This document shows positions 22,656 through 29,596 of a stretch of DNA of 64,000 bases, in pieces. A program made the position numbers and the translations under genes. Location: positions 1 to 64,000 of IMG/VR virus record IMGVR_UViG_3300032893_000032. One strand, given 5' to 3'. Under the pieces are notes generated by a model. It searched no databases and had not been told where the DNA came from. It worked only from the letters and a program-made list of their open reading frames with translations. How positions within the stretch are numbered: position 1 is the first letter of the stretch; each line of letters opens with the position of its first letter. This DNA is from a virus.

Positions 22656-23695
22656 CCCCCAATCCCAGCGGATGGTCGAAAGGTCAACCGGAGTACCGTC
22701 TCGACAGTCTCCCGGTCGGCTCCCGCTTCCGTTGCTCCTTCCCCCACCGGGTGGTCACGGGAGTGGTGGCGGACCAGTTCAAGGGGTCCGTGCAAGTACG
22801 GCTGGACGGGGGGTCGAAACAGGTTACCATGACCACGGCGGACGGGGAGGCGGTAGAATTCCAGAGTAGAAAGTCGAATTATACCTATTGGGCAGGGGAT
22901 TGCCCGGTGGAGTACGTCGGAGTGGACGAAAAATTCTTAGCACAACTACAGGAGGAAAAGGACATGCCCCGAGGAATAAAGGGAAGTGGAAAGTCGAAAA
23001 ATGGAAAGGCTGCGAATTCTGCCCAGCCCGCACAGGCAGAGCAAAAGACCAATGGAAACGGCAAGGCGAACGGGGAGACTACCAGTTCGATCCGGCATAC
23101 GGACCCCAAGACCAAGGCTCTTCTCCTCAGGTGGCGGTTCGCCGTCCAGAGCCTAGGGGAACTGTTGAAGGTAGACGGTCCGGTGGAGAAGTCCTGTTCC
23201 GCTCGAGACAAGGTCCAGTCGATCTACGACGAAGCCGTCGGGCAGCAGGTTAAGCTCCCGGCGATCCAGACCTATCCCGATCCGGTGTTCCAGAAGATGG
23301 AGCTGGCGGAAGTCGGGCCAGAGGGGGTGGGGATGATAGAGACCCGCAACGAGAAGGAAAATTCGAATCAGGAGGTTGATGAAGATATGAAGAAGGCGAA
23401 AGCGGTAAAGAAGGGCAAGGCGAAAGCAGCCAAGCCACGTGCTGAAAAGAAGGCGAAGGTGGCCAAGAAGGCCGACAACCCCTGCGGCTGCGGCTGCGGG
23501 GCGCTGGTTGCCGGGAAGTTCAAACAGGGTCACGACTCCACCTACAAGTCCCGCGTGCTGAAGGTCGAACGGGGAGAGATGAAGCCCACGGACCCGGAAG
23601 TCCGGAAGATGCTGGGGAAGGATGGAGAGAAGATTGCGTTCCGGGAGCTGGCGAAGGGTGGATGGAGCTGCACCAACTCGCTGACGGCAAAGTAA
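22646..23695 (+). CDS. Three-module protein with C-terminal zinc motif and internal ribosome sites
   Basis: 349 aa from GTG 22646 (GGAGG seven bases upstream). Residues 1-106 form a small beta-rich domain ('YRLDSLPVGSRFRCSFPHRVVTG', 'YWAGDCPVEYVG'). Residues 107-247 begin with MPRGIKGSGKSK, itself preceded by AGGAGG, and contain a helical 'LLLRWRFAVQSLGELLKV' segment. Residues 248-349 begin with MKKAKAVKKG, again preceded by GGAGG, a Lys/Ala-rich stretch leading to 'NPCGCGCGALVAGKFKQGHD', a zinc-binding motif common in phage and actinobacterial proteins. One frame may thus yield three products. Function unknown; the basic tail suggests nucleic-acid binding. Confidence 0.7.
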   Translation: MQLAPNPSGWSKGQPEYRLDSLPVGSRFRCSFPHRVVTGVVADQFKGSVQVRLDGGSKQVTMTTADGEAVEFQSRKSNYTYWAGDCPVEYVGVDEKFLAQLQEEKDMPRGIKGSGKSKNGKAANSAQPAQAEQKTNGNGKANGETTSSIRHTDPKTKALLLRWRFAVQSLGELLKVDGPVEKSCSARDKVQSIYDEAVGQQVKLPAIQTYPDPVFQKMELAEVGPEGVGMIETRNEKENSNQEVDEDMKKAKAVKKGKAKAAKPRAEKKAKVAKKADNPCGCGCGALVAGKFKQGHDSTYKSRVLKVERGEMKPTDPEVRKMLGKDGEKIAFRELAKGGWSCTNSLTAK

Positions 23696-23716
23696 GTAGA
23701 CCGTCGACGGGCGGAA

Positions 23717-23762
23717 GGGGCCTCGGGGCGTCCTGCTGGCGAAGGACGGCTACCGAGGCCCC
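23717..23762 (+). repeat. Strong two-tier hairpin without U-tract
   Basis: GGGGCCTCGG (23717-23726) pairs perfectly with CCGAGGCCCC (23753-23762). Inside, CGTCCT (23729-23734) pairs with AGGACG (23743-23748). No T run follows, so it is not a canonical Rho-independent terminator. It may be an RNA stability element, a structured leader or a DNA cruciform. Confidence 0.6.
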
Positions 23763-23855
23763 AGCCGTATCCGGACGGTTGAAGGAAGGCGGCACGACGT
23801 TGCAGGACGGATAGGAGACGAGAGGCGGCTACCCGGCCCGGTGTCGGCTCAGATA

Positions 23856-23884
23856 TTGACGGGGAGGCCGGTATCTGGTATACT
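23856..23884 (+). promoter_or_regulatory. Rightward promoter
   Basis: TTGACG (23856-23861), 17-base spacer ending TGG, TATACT (23879-23884). Extended -10 type. Confidence 0.7.
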
Positions 23885-24030
23885 GGGTCCGCTCATGATC
23901 CGGACGACGACGGCCCGCTACGGCACAGACGGCACGCCCCCTGATATACGAAGTGTCATCCTGCCGCAGCCTCCCGCCCGTACGCCCTGACCCACAAGCA
24001 GACTTAGTAAGAAAAAGGAGCCTTCGCCAC

Positions 24031-24621
24031 ATGGCTTTCGACCCGTCTGCGTTTGACAACAACGACTCGATGTTCGACCAGTCCGAATTCATCGTCCCCG
24101 CAAGCGATACCAAGGGGCACTCCGTCATGTACCACTTCCGCTTCCCCGCCAGCATGCAGCGGCACATGCAGCAGATCGTGACCAGCAGGAAATTTCCCTA
24201 CATCACTCCCTCAGACCTGGTCCGCCACGCCCTGATGCGGCACTTCGAATGGCTGGAGGAGATTACCAAGTCCCACCCCATGCCGAACAACTGTAGAAAT
24301 TCCCTGGCGCTGATCCGGATGGAGGCGGAATACGTCCGGTCGACCATGGAGGAGAAGGAATTCGACGACCACTTCCAGCTGGTGCAGAAAAGGGTACAGG
24401 AACTGCTGGCGAAGAAGGGTGGAAGGGCGGAAGCTCTGAGGACAATTTCCAGAGCGATATCCGCCACCCGGCAAATGCCGTCAGGGTTCTTCCGGGACCA
24501 GCACCTGGAGCGGCTGGAGGAGAACTTCGGCCACCTGCTGGATGGAGGGAAGATGGGGAAGGTGAATAGAGCAACGGACGAGGAGGAGGGGGAGGGGGCC
24601 GGAGATGGACTACCGCAGTAG
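24031..24621 (+). CDS. Putative ribbon-helix-helix-like DNA-binding protein
   Basis: 196 aa from ATG 24031 (AAGGAG upstream; an upstream extension is not protein-like). Residues about 33-70 ('MYHFRFPASMQRHMQQIVTS' then 'ITPSDLVRHALMRHF') show a beta-strand followed by two helices, the pattern of ribbon-helix-helix regulators. The C-terminal part is helical and ends acidic (ATDEEEGEGAG). It is the sole gene between promoter 23856 and terminator 24675, so it forms a monocistronic unit and may be a regulator or a nucleoid-type protein. Confidence 0.65.
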   Translation: MAFDPSAFDNNDSMFDQSEFIVPASDTKGHSVMYHFRFPASMQRHMQQIVTSRKFPYITPSDLVRHALMRHFEWLEEITKSHPMPNNCRNSLALIRMEAEYVRSTMEEKEFDDHFQLVQKRVQELLAKKGGRAEALRTISRAISATRQMPSGFFRDQHLERLEENFGHLLDGGKMGKVNRATDEEEGEGAGDGLPQ

Positions 24622-24674
24622 GGGGGACGGGGGCATGGAGAAGGCCGAGGGATACTGGGATGGGGGTGGGTACT

Positions 24675-24703
24675 GGGCCGCAGGCCCGTGGTCTTTTTTT
24701 TTT
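24675..24703 (+). terminator. Rho-independent terminator
   Basis: GGGCC (24675-24679), loop GCA, GGCCC (24683-24687), then GTGGTC and ten T residues (24694-24703). Classical terminator after the RHH-like gene. Confidence 0.85.
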
Positions 24704-24704
24704 A

Positions 24705-24777
24705 GTGCTACACGGACTTTCCGATGCACACGTAGCACACACACAGGGATATACCAAAGAAGTAGCACAAGTAGCAC
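24705..24777. repeat. GTAGCAC repeat cluster upstream of the methyltransferase gene
   Basis: GTAGCAC occurs at 24732-24738, 24762-24768 and 24771-24777, and inverted (GTGCTAC) at 24705-24711. The outer pair extends to TTAGTGCTAC / GTAGCACTAA. The cluster ends 19 bases before ATG 24797 in an AT-rich stretch. It could be an operator for the methyltransferase gene or iteron-like sites. No promoter consensus is visible here. Confidence 0.55.
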
Positions 24778-24796
24778 TAAGGAATTCTAACCAAAA

Positions 24797-25621
24797 ATGA
24801 ACTACATGGGTGGGAAATTTCGACAGGGGAAGAAGATCGCAGAGGTGGTGGCGAGACTGTCGGCGGGCGGGGGGAGATTGTATTACGAACCGTTCTGCGG
24901 GGCAATGGGGTCGGCTTATCAAGTACTGGACCGCTGTGGCGTGAATTTAGCCGGAAGCCGCCTATCGGATGTATCCTCTCCCTTAATAACAATGTGGACG
25001 GCGGTCTTGAACGGATGGGAACCTCCTGACCAAGTCACCGAGGAGTTTTATGACTACGTGAAGTTGATCCAAGACCCCGACGACCCTATTACGGCTTTTG
25101 TTGGCTTCGGACTCTCCTTCGGCGGGAAGTATTTCGGAACATTCGCTCGATCCAAGCCCGGAAAGAAGCCGCACGGGCACGACGCGGGGTGCGCGAAGAG
25201 GTCGTGTAAGAGACGCGCCTCCGTTCTATCAAAACACGGGGCGAAGGTCTATTGCTGTGACTACCGGGAAGTTATAGACTCCGGCCAGATCTTTTACCTT
25301 GATCCCCCGTACCACCCCGGAAAAGGGAGGAATAAGTGCCACGACTTCGCCGGGGGGTTCGACACCCAGGAGTTCTTCGAGTACGCCCGGATGCTGGTGG
25401 CGCTGGGCAACCGAGTGATAGTGACGGGATTCGATGCCCCAGACGACTGGCGGGTGATCCATTCTTGGGGCGACACGGTAGTCCGCCACTACGCCGGGAA
25501 GGGGTCGGATGGGACCTGTGAGTCGATCTACGCCCATGTGTCGCAGGTGGAGGACGGGACGTTCGACGCCTACCTGCATACGAAGGCGGAGGGAAAGGAG
25601 GCTGTCGCCCGTGCCCGTTAG
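24797..25621 (+). CDS. DNA N6-adenine methyltransferase (Dam / D12 class)
   Basis: 274 aa. N-terminal 'MNYMGGKFRQGKKIAE' and 'RLYYEPFCGAMGSAY' (residues 28-41) correspond to the AdoMet-binding motif I of D12-class enzymes, and DPPY (169-172, in FYLDPPYHPG) is the catalytic motif IV. A Cys/His-containing insert (HDAGCAKRSCKRRA, about 128-141) is unusual. It transfers a methyl group to N6 of adenine, or here probably of 2-aminoadenine if the genome is Z-substituted. Its end overlaps the helicase start. Modification protects against host restriction; recognition site unknown. Confidence 0.88.
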   Translation: MNYMGGKFRQGKKIAEVVARLSAGGGRLYYEPFCGAMGSAYQVLDRCGVNLAGSRLSDVSSPLITMWTAVLNGWEPPDQVTEEFYDYVKLIQDPDDPITAFVGFGLSFGGKYFGTFARSKPGKKPHGHDAGCAKRSCKRRASVLSKHGAKVYCCDYREVIDSGQIFYLDPPYHPGKGRNKCHDFAGGFDTQEFFEYARMLVALGNRVIVTGFDAPDDWRVIHSWGDTVVRHYAGKGSDGTCESIYAHVSQVEDGTFDAYLHTKAEGKEAVARAR

Positions 25622-28181
25622 CCTGCGCCATTCGAAGGTTGACCTTCCCTCCCCCGTCTGTTTCGGCATTCCCCAGAAGTTCGCCGACTGGCGGGGGATA
25701 CAGGCGCAGGCTATCTCCGCCTCCCTAGCCAGCCAGAAGAGGTTCGTGTTCCAGTCCGCCCCTACTGGGACGGGGAAGAGCCTGATGTACGTAGCCGAAG
25801 CCCTGATGACTGGACAGAGGACCGTTATCCTGACGTCGACCAAGGGGCTACAATCGCAGCTGGTGGGGGACTTCCAGGAGTCCGGACTGGTAGACATCCG
25901 GGGGATGGGGAACTATCCATGTAAGGCGGCGGAGGACTTCGGGCTAACGGCTGGGGCTACGTCCCATGCCATCTCGTGTGAAGAGGGGCCGTGCCGCTCG
26001 GGACTTAAGTGTTCGCTAAAAGACTTCGGCTGTTCCTACTACGATGCCTACCGAGTGGCCCAGGGGGCGGGACTGGTGGTTACTAATTACGCCTACTGGA
26101 TGACGATTAACAAGTATGGCGAGGGACTGGGGCACTTCGACCTGCTGGTGATGGACGAAGGCCACAATTGTGTTGTAGCGGGGACGGACGTGGGCGGCAC
26201 CCCCATAGAAAAAATAGAGGTGGGGGATTGGGTGCCATCGTGTTGGCGCGGCTGCATAATTTATAGACGTGTTGTACAGACCTTCCGAAGCCGACCAACA
26301 CACCTATTAAGGCTGTGGTGCAACGGACGGCCCACAATTTGTACGGAAAATCACCCAGTCCTGACGCACCGGGGATGGGTATCAGCGGGAACACTACGAA
26401 TTGGCGACCTTATAAGGAGCACTCAGAATGAAGAGAACCTTGTACCCCAAGAGAGTGGAGACGAAATGTCACTGGTGTCACGGCCCGGCGGTAGTGGAAG
26501 GAAGCAGGCGATGCTGGGAGTGGCGAAAGAGCGGGAGGGCATACTGCTCGGAGACGTGCGCCCAATCCTACCGGAACAAAGTGACAACGGAGCGAGGGCA
26601 GCCGTTGCACGTACGTCTGTTCCACTCCAAAAGGATCAAAGGGAAGAACAACCCAATGAAGTCGGCGTCTGCGCGACAGAAACTGAGTCGGACGCTAAAA
26701 GCAAATGGAGTGAAGCCGCCAATTCGAGGAGGGTTTGGGAGTCCGACGCCGAAACCGCAACTGATACTAGCCAAAGCGCTGGATTGGCCGTTAGAAGTAG
26801 TGGTACCGACCGGACCACGAAGGCCGGGGAAACCGACCAACTACAAGATAGACATTGCAAGTGCGGAACACAAAATCGCAGTGGAAGTAGACGGCAAAAG
26901 CCACGGGATGTTGGATCGTCAACGCGCCGACCGAGTGAAGGAGAAGTTCTTGGCTGGACGCGGCTGGACGGTGTTGAGGTTCTCAAACCAACAAGTGATG
27001 GAGAATTTGGAGGACTGTGTCCGGGCGGTTATGTCTATAACCTCGAAGTCGAAGATACCCACAACTATATCGCCAACGGCATAGTCATGCACAATAGCCC
27101 CGACGAGCTGTCCAATTTTCTGGCGGTGGAGATGGAGATGGGGGAACTGGAGACTGTGCTGGGGGACGCGGGGGTAGGGGTAGGAACGAAGCTTGGAGAC
27201 TGGCAGAAGTGGGCTGCGGGACACGCCAGCCGATTGGCGGAGAAGATCGACCGGGCGCAGGCGGAAATGGAAGAGGCAAGGGAAAACGGGTCGGGAAGGG
27301 TAGGGTACGGACGGCTGAAGGTCCTTACCCAGTGGAAAAAGGTCAGCGGACGTCTGAAGTCTATCCTGGGAGCGAAAGGGGAGTGGGTGTATGAGAGACA
27401 GGGAAGGACGCACAGGTTCGACCCGGTGTGGCCGGGGGAGTACGCCGAGGGAGCGTTGTTTAGAGGAATTAAGAAAGTGGCTGTCTTCTCTGCCACGCTT
27501 AGACCGAAGACGGCTGAGGTCCTGGGCGTCCGACGAGAGGAAATGGAGTTCCTTGACTGGCCGTCTCCGTTCCCTGTAAGCAGGCGACCTATCTACCACG
27601 TCCCGACCGTGCAGATGAATCACCGGACGGCGAAGGATGGAGACAGCTTAAGAAGATGGATGACGAGGATAGATCAGATCCTGAGGCAGAGGCAGGACCG
27701 GAAGGGGATTGTCCACTGCGTAAGCTATGAAAGGAGGAACTACATACTGCAGAACTCGGAATTCGCCGGATCGATGATCAGCCACGACAGCCGGGGAACG
27801 AGGCTGGCGGTGGAGAAGTACAAGAAAGCGGAGGCACCGGCTGTTCTAGTGTCGCCATCGGTGGGTACGGGTTTCGATTTTCCCGGCAGCGAATGTCGCT
27901 TTATCATCATTGGGAAGCTTCCGTACCCGGACCTACGGTCAGAAATAATGAAAGTAAGGAGGAAGCGGGACGGGACGTACTACGACTACTTAGTCGCCCA
28001 GAACTTCGTCCAGATGGCGGGAAGAGGGATGAGGTCGGAAGACGACTGGTGCGAGGTACTGGTGATAGATGACAATTGCCTGTGGCACGTGTACCGGTAC
28101 AAGTCGTTCTACCCCACGTGGTTCATGGACAGCTTCCAACCTAAAAACGCTATTCCTCCCCCTTTAGGGCTAGATACTTGA
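25611..28181 (+). CDS. DinG/XPD-like superfamily 2 helicase interrupted by an intein
   Basis: Start taken at GTG 25611: AAGGAG ten bases upstream and overlap with the methyltransferase end; the 34 codons before it are a shadow. The precursor is 856 aa, 547 after splicing. Motif I is PTGTGKS (51-57). A Cys-rich segment follows (NYPCKAA, ISCEEGPCRSGLKC, FGCSYY), placed like the Fe-S domain of XPD/DinG. Motif II is MDEGHN, interrupted by the intein (residues 187-495) right after Asn and resumed by SPDEL. Later motifs are 'VAVFSATLRP', 'GIVHCVSYERR', 'LVSPSVGTGFDFPG' and 'NFVQMAGRGMRSEDD' (QxxGRxxR). A 5'-3' helicase role in recombination or replication is likely. Splicing is needed to rebuild the DEAH-type box region. 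Confidence 0.9.
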   Translation: MPVSLRHSKVDLPSPVCFGIPQKFADWRGIQAQAISASLASQKRFVFQSAPTGTGKSLMYVAEALMTGQRTVILTSTKGLQSQLVGDFQESGLVDIRGMGNYPCKAAEDFGLTAGATSHAISCEEGPCRSGLKCSLKDFGCSYYDAYRVAQGAGLVVTNYAYWMTINKYGEGLGHFDLLVMDEGHNCVVAGTDVGGTPIEKIEVGDWVPSCWRGCIIYRRVVQTFRSRPTHLLRLWCNGRPTICTENHPVLTHRGWVSAGTLRIGDLIRSTQNEENLVPQESGDEMSLVSRPGGSGRKQAMLGVAKEREGILLGDVRPILPEQSDNGARAAVARTSVPLQKDQREEQPNEVGVCATETESDAKSKWSEAANSRRVWESDAETATDTSQSAGLAVRSSGTDRTTKAGETDQLQDRHCKCGTQNRSGSRRQKPRDVGSSTRRPSEGEVLGWTRLDGVEVLKPTSDGEFGGLCPGGYVYNLEVEDTHNYIANGIVMHNSPDELSNFLAVEMEMGELETVLGDAGVGVGTKLGDWQKWAAGHASRLAEKIDRAQAEMEEARENGSGRVGYGRLKVLTQWKKVSGRLKSILGAKGEWVYERQGRTHRFDPVWPGEYAEGALFRGIKKVAVFSATLRPKTAEVLGVRREEMEFLDWPSPFPVSRRPIYHVPTVQMNHRTAKDGDSLRRWMTRIDQILRQRQDRKGIVHCVSYERRNYILQNSEFAGSMISHDSRGTRLAVEKYKKAEAPAVLVSPSVGTGFDFPGSECRFIIIGKLPYPDLRSEIMKVRRKRDGTYYDYLVAQNFVQMAGRGMRSEDDWCEVLVIDDNCLWHVYRYKSFYPTWFMDSFQPKNAIPPPLGLDT
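26169..27095 (+). mobile_element. Intein in the helicase DEGH box, with an overlapping endonuclease gene
   Basis: 309 residues: Cys1 (block A CVVAGTDVGGTPIEKIEVGDW), block B 'CTENHPVLTHRGW', block F 'YNLEVEDTHNYIANGIVMHN', +1 Ser. All splice residues are present. Between about 26420 and 27030 the intein-frame translation is an Arg/Ser/Gly/Glu mixture without protein character, because the real coding there is a +1-frame endonuclease gene (separate entry). The intein frame stays open throughout, so precursor translation and endonuclease translation can both occur. Confidence 0.9.
26428..27084 (+). CDS. Homing endonuclease nested out of frame within the intein (EDxHD/Vsr-like)
   Basis: 218 aa in the +1 frame relative to the helicase, wholly inside the intein, with its own ribosome site AAGGAG and ATG 26428. 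N-terminus has a Cys4 zinc knuckle (CHWC at 14-17, YCSETC at 39-44). A NUMOD3-like segment 'GKNNPMKSASARQKLSRTLK' (72-91) suggests DNA recognition. The C-terminus has the Vsr/DUF559-like nuclease core: YKIDIAS (D142), 'IAVEVDGKSHGMLDRQRAD' (E153, D155, H159, D163) and 'GWTVLRFSNQQV'. Such EDxHD enzymes were described with fractured genes and split inteins. Here the endonuclease overlaps an unsplit intein. It would cut intein-free alleles of the helicase gene. Confidence 0.85.
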   Translation: MKRTLYPKRVETKCHWCHGPAVVEGSRRCWEWRKSGRAYCSETCAQSYRNKVTTERGQPLHVRLFHSKRIKGKNNPMKSASARQKLSRTLKANGVKPPIRGGFGSPTPKPQLILAKALDWPLEVVVPTGPRRPGKPTNYKIDIASAEHKIAVEVDGKSHGMLDRQRADRVKEKFLAGRGWTVLRFSNQQVMENLEDCVRAVMSITSKSKIPTTISPTA

Positions 28182-28213
28182 CAGTCGGGCCGGATCAGTA
28201 GGAGCAGCAAAAA

Positions 28214-28504
28214 ATGCCGTTTAGACCGTGGAGAAACAGTAAAAAGAGAATAGCGGAGCGCAACAAACGTATAATAAGAGAATTCAAAAACGTACCGTGC
28301 GCCGATTGTAGGAAGAGGTACCCCTTCTACGTCATGGACTTCGATCACGTACGGGGTAAAAAGGAGTGTGGTATAGCAAATTTTGTAACCCGTAAGGGTT
28401 GCTCCGTAGAGAAGTTGTTGGAGGAAATCGCAAAGTGTGATGTAGTGTGTGCCAACTGCCACCGGAAAAGAACGCATAAGAGAAGCTCGGGACTATATAC
28501 TTGA
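28214..28504 (+). CDS. Small HNH endonuclease, freestanding
   Basis: 96 aa. Pattern 'VPCADCRKRYPFYVMDFDHVRG', then 'IANFV', then 'KCDVVCANCHRKRTHKR' is the short HNH family frequent in phages (two CxxC knuckles, central DFDHV, final NCHR). The DNA is AT-richer than neighbours. It is flanked by two copies of a -35-like block, TACTTGACAG at 28175 and TACTTGACGG at 28498. It seems inserted at the promoter of the downstream gene. GGAG nine bases before ATG. Confidence 0.85.
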   Translation: MPFRPWRNSKKRIAERNKRIIREFKNVPCADCRKRYPFYVMDFDHVRGKKECGIANFVTRKGCSVEKLLEEIAKCDVVCANCHRKRTHKRSSGLYT

Positions 28505-28530
28505 CGGGCTGGTCATGTGCGTGGTATCCT
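28501..28530 (+). promoter_or_regulatory. Rightward promoter after the HNH gene
   Basis: TTGACG (28501-28506), 18-base spacer ending GTGG, TATCCT (28525-28530). Overlaps the last codon of the HNH gene. A -35-like TTGACA at 28178-28183 before the HNH gene has no matching -10. Confidence 0.65.
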
Positions 28531-28611
28531 TGCCGTGGCTGGTAGGTAAGCAGGAGAGCAAGGCGGCGTCGGGACCACCTGACAGCCGATTTCGAAAGGA
28601 GACAGGACAAA

Positions 28612-29427
28612 ATGGCAGGACAAAAGGAAACTGGAACAGGAATTAGCATTCGGCCCGACGCATTCAAACATGGCGGCGGTCTGATCAATGACGTGGACGC
28701 CCTCATCAAGCAGGCGCGGTGGGGATACTCCGATTTCAACGGCAAGGCCCCCAACACCCTGGTGGCGCACCTGACCTACGAGTACGAGGACGCGGACGGG
28801 GCGAAGCTGGAGGAAGAAGGGCTATACAGCTGCGGGAAGAAGGGGAGCGAGAACTTCACTCCGTCGAAGGACGGAAAGACCCTGCAGCAAGTCGGCGGGG
28901 AAAGCCAGCTGTCCGACGGGTGCAACTTCTTCACCTTCATCTCGAGCGTGGTGAATGCCGGATACCCGACGGACCAGATCGAGGGATCGGACATCTCCTT
29001 CCTCGACGGGTTGAAGGTTCACCTGTTGCGGGAGAAGCAGCCGGAGCGGTCGGGGATTGCGAAGCGGGAAGACGGGAGAGAGTCGACCGTCCTCTGCATT
29101 TCGAAGATCTACAACCTTCCGGGCCAGGCTGGGACGAAAGCGGCTGGGAAGGGAGCCAGCGCACCGGCGGCGGCCAAAGGTGGAAAGGCCAATGGAGCGG
29201 CGGCTGGATCGGCGGATGTCGAGTCGGCTGCGGTCGATGCCGTGCTGGATGTGCTGGGAGACGCCGGAGGGACGCTGCAGAAGAAGGAGATCAGCCAGAA
29301 ACTGTTCGCCTCCCTCAAGGGAAAGCCGATGCAGAAGGAGATTATCCAGATGGCCTTCCGCGACGAATTTCTATCGGCAGAAGGCCGCCCCTGGACGTTC
29401 GCCGACAATACCGTTTCGCTGGGCTAG
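28612..29427 (+). CDS. Phage DNA-metabolism protein of unknown function (ssDNA-binding candidate)
   Basis: 271 aa with AAGGAG before ATG 28612. The N-terminal about 170 residues ('TLVAHLTYEYEDADG', 'QLSDGCNFFTFISSVVNAG', 'ISFLDGLKVHLLREKQPER') form a beta-rich domain that resembles small phage proteins encoded next to RecB-like nucleases and Sak4-type ATPases. An Ala/Gly/Lys linker follows. The last 60 residues look like a winged helix ('AVLDVLGDAGGTLQKKEISQKL'). ssDNA binding is a guess from context. It is a one-gene unit between promoter 28501 and a terminator. Confidence 0.65.
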   Translation: MAGQKETGTGISIRPDAFKHGGGLINDVDALIKQARWGYSDFNGKAPNTLVAHLTYEYEDADGAKLEEEGLYSCGKKGSENFTPSKDGKTLQQVGGESQLSDGCNFFTFISSVVNAGYPTDQIEGSDISFLDGLKVHLLREKQPERSGIAKREDGRESTVLCISKIYNLPGQAGTKAAGKGASAPAAAKGGKANGAAAGSADVESAAVDAVLDVLGDAGGTLQKKEISQKLFASLKGKPMQKEIIQMAFRDEFLSAEGRPWTFADNTVSLG

Positions 29428-29452
29428 TGGAAGTAGAAAGTCTCTTTCCCCG

Positions 29453-29485
29453 GTGGGCGGGGGATGGCTGCACCGCCCACTTTTT
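29453..29485 (+). terminator. Rho-independent terminator
   Basis: GTGGGCGG (29453-29460) and CCGCCCAC (29473-29480) form a perfect 8-base stem with a 12-base loop, followed by five T residues. Confidence 0.88.
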
Positions 29486-29596
29486 CCTTCCAAGGCAGGT
29501 TTGATTGAAAAAATGTCCATGTCGAAGATTGATCCGATTCGGTAGATGGTGCGAACTTTGCCGGAAAAGGGCTAAAGAACGGAAGCGGAAACGAAA

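Larger units (their letters stand above)
23696..24030. other. Intergenic region with hairpin, promoter and leader
   Basis: About 335 bases with no credible long gene. It holds a perfect palindrome CCGTCGACGG (23701-23710), a large two-tier hairpin (23717-23762) and a promoter (23856-23884). After the promoter a 31-codon frame (23895-23990) without a ribosome site is present; I do not call it a gene. AAGGAG of the next gene follows. Confidence 0.65.

Noticed and set aside
23895-23990. 31-codon frame after promoter 23856
   Set aside because: No ribosome site and no motif; treated as leader RNA.
25509-25610. N-terminal extension of the helicase
   Set aside because: Arg-rich shadow of the methyltransferase; GTG 25611 has the ribosome site.
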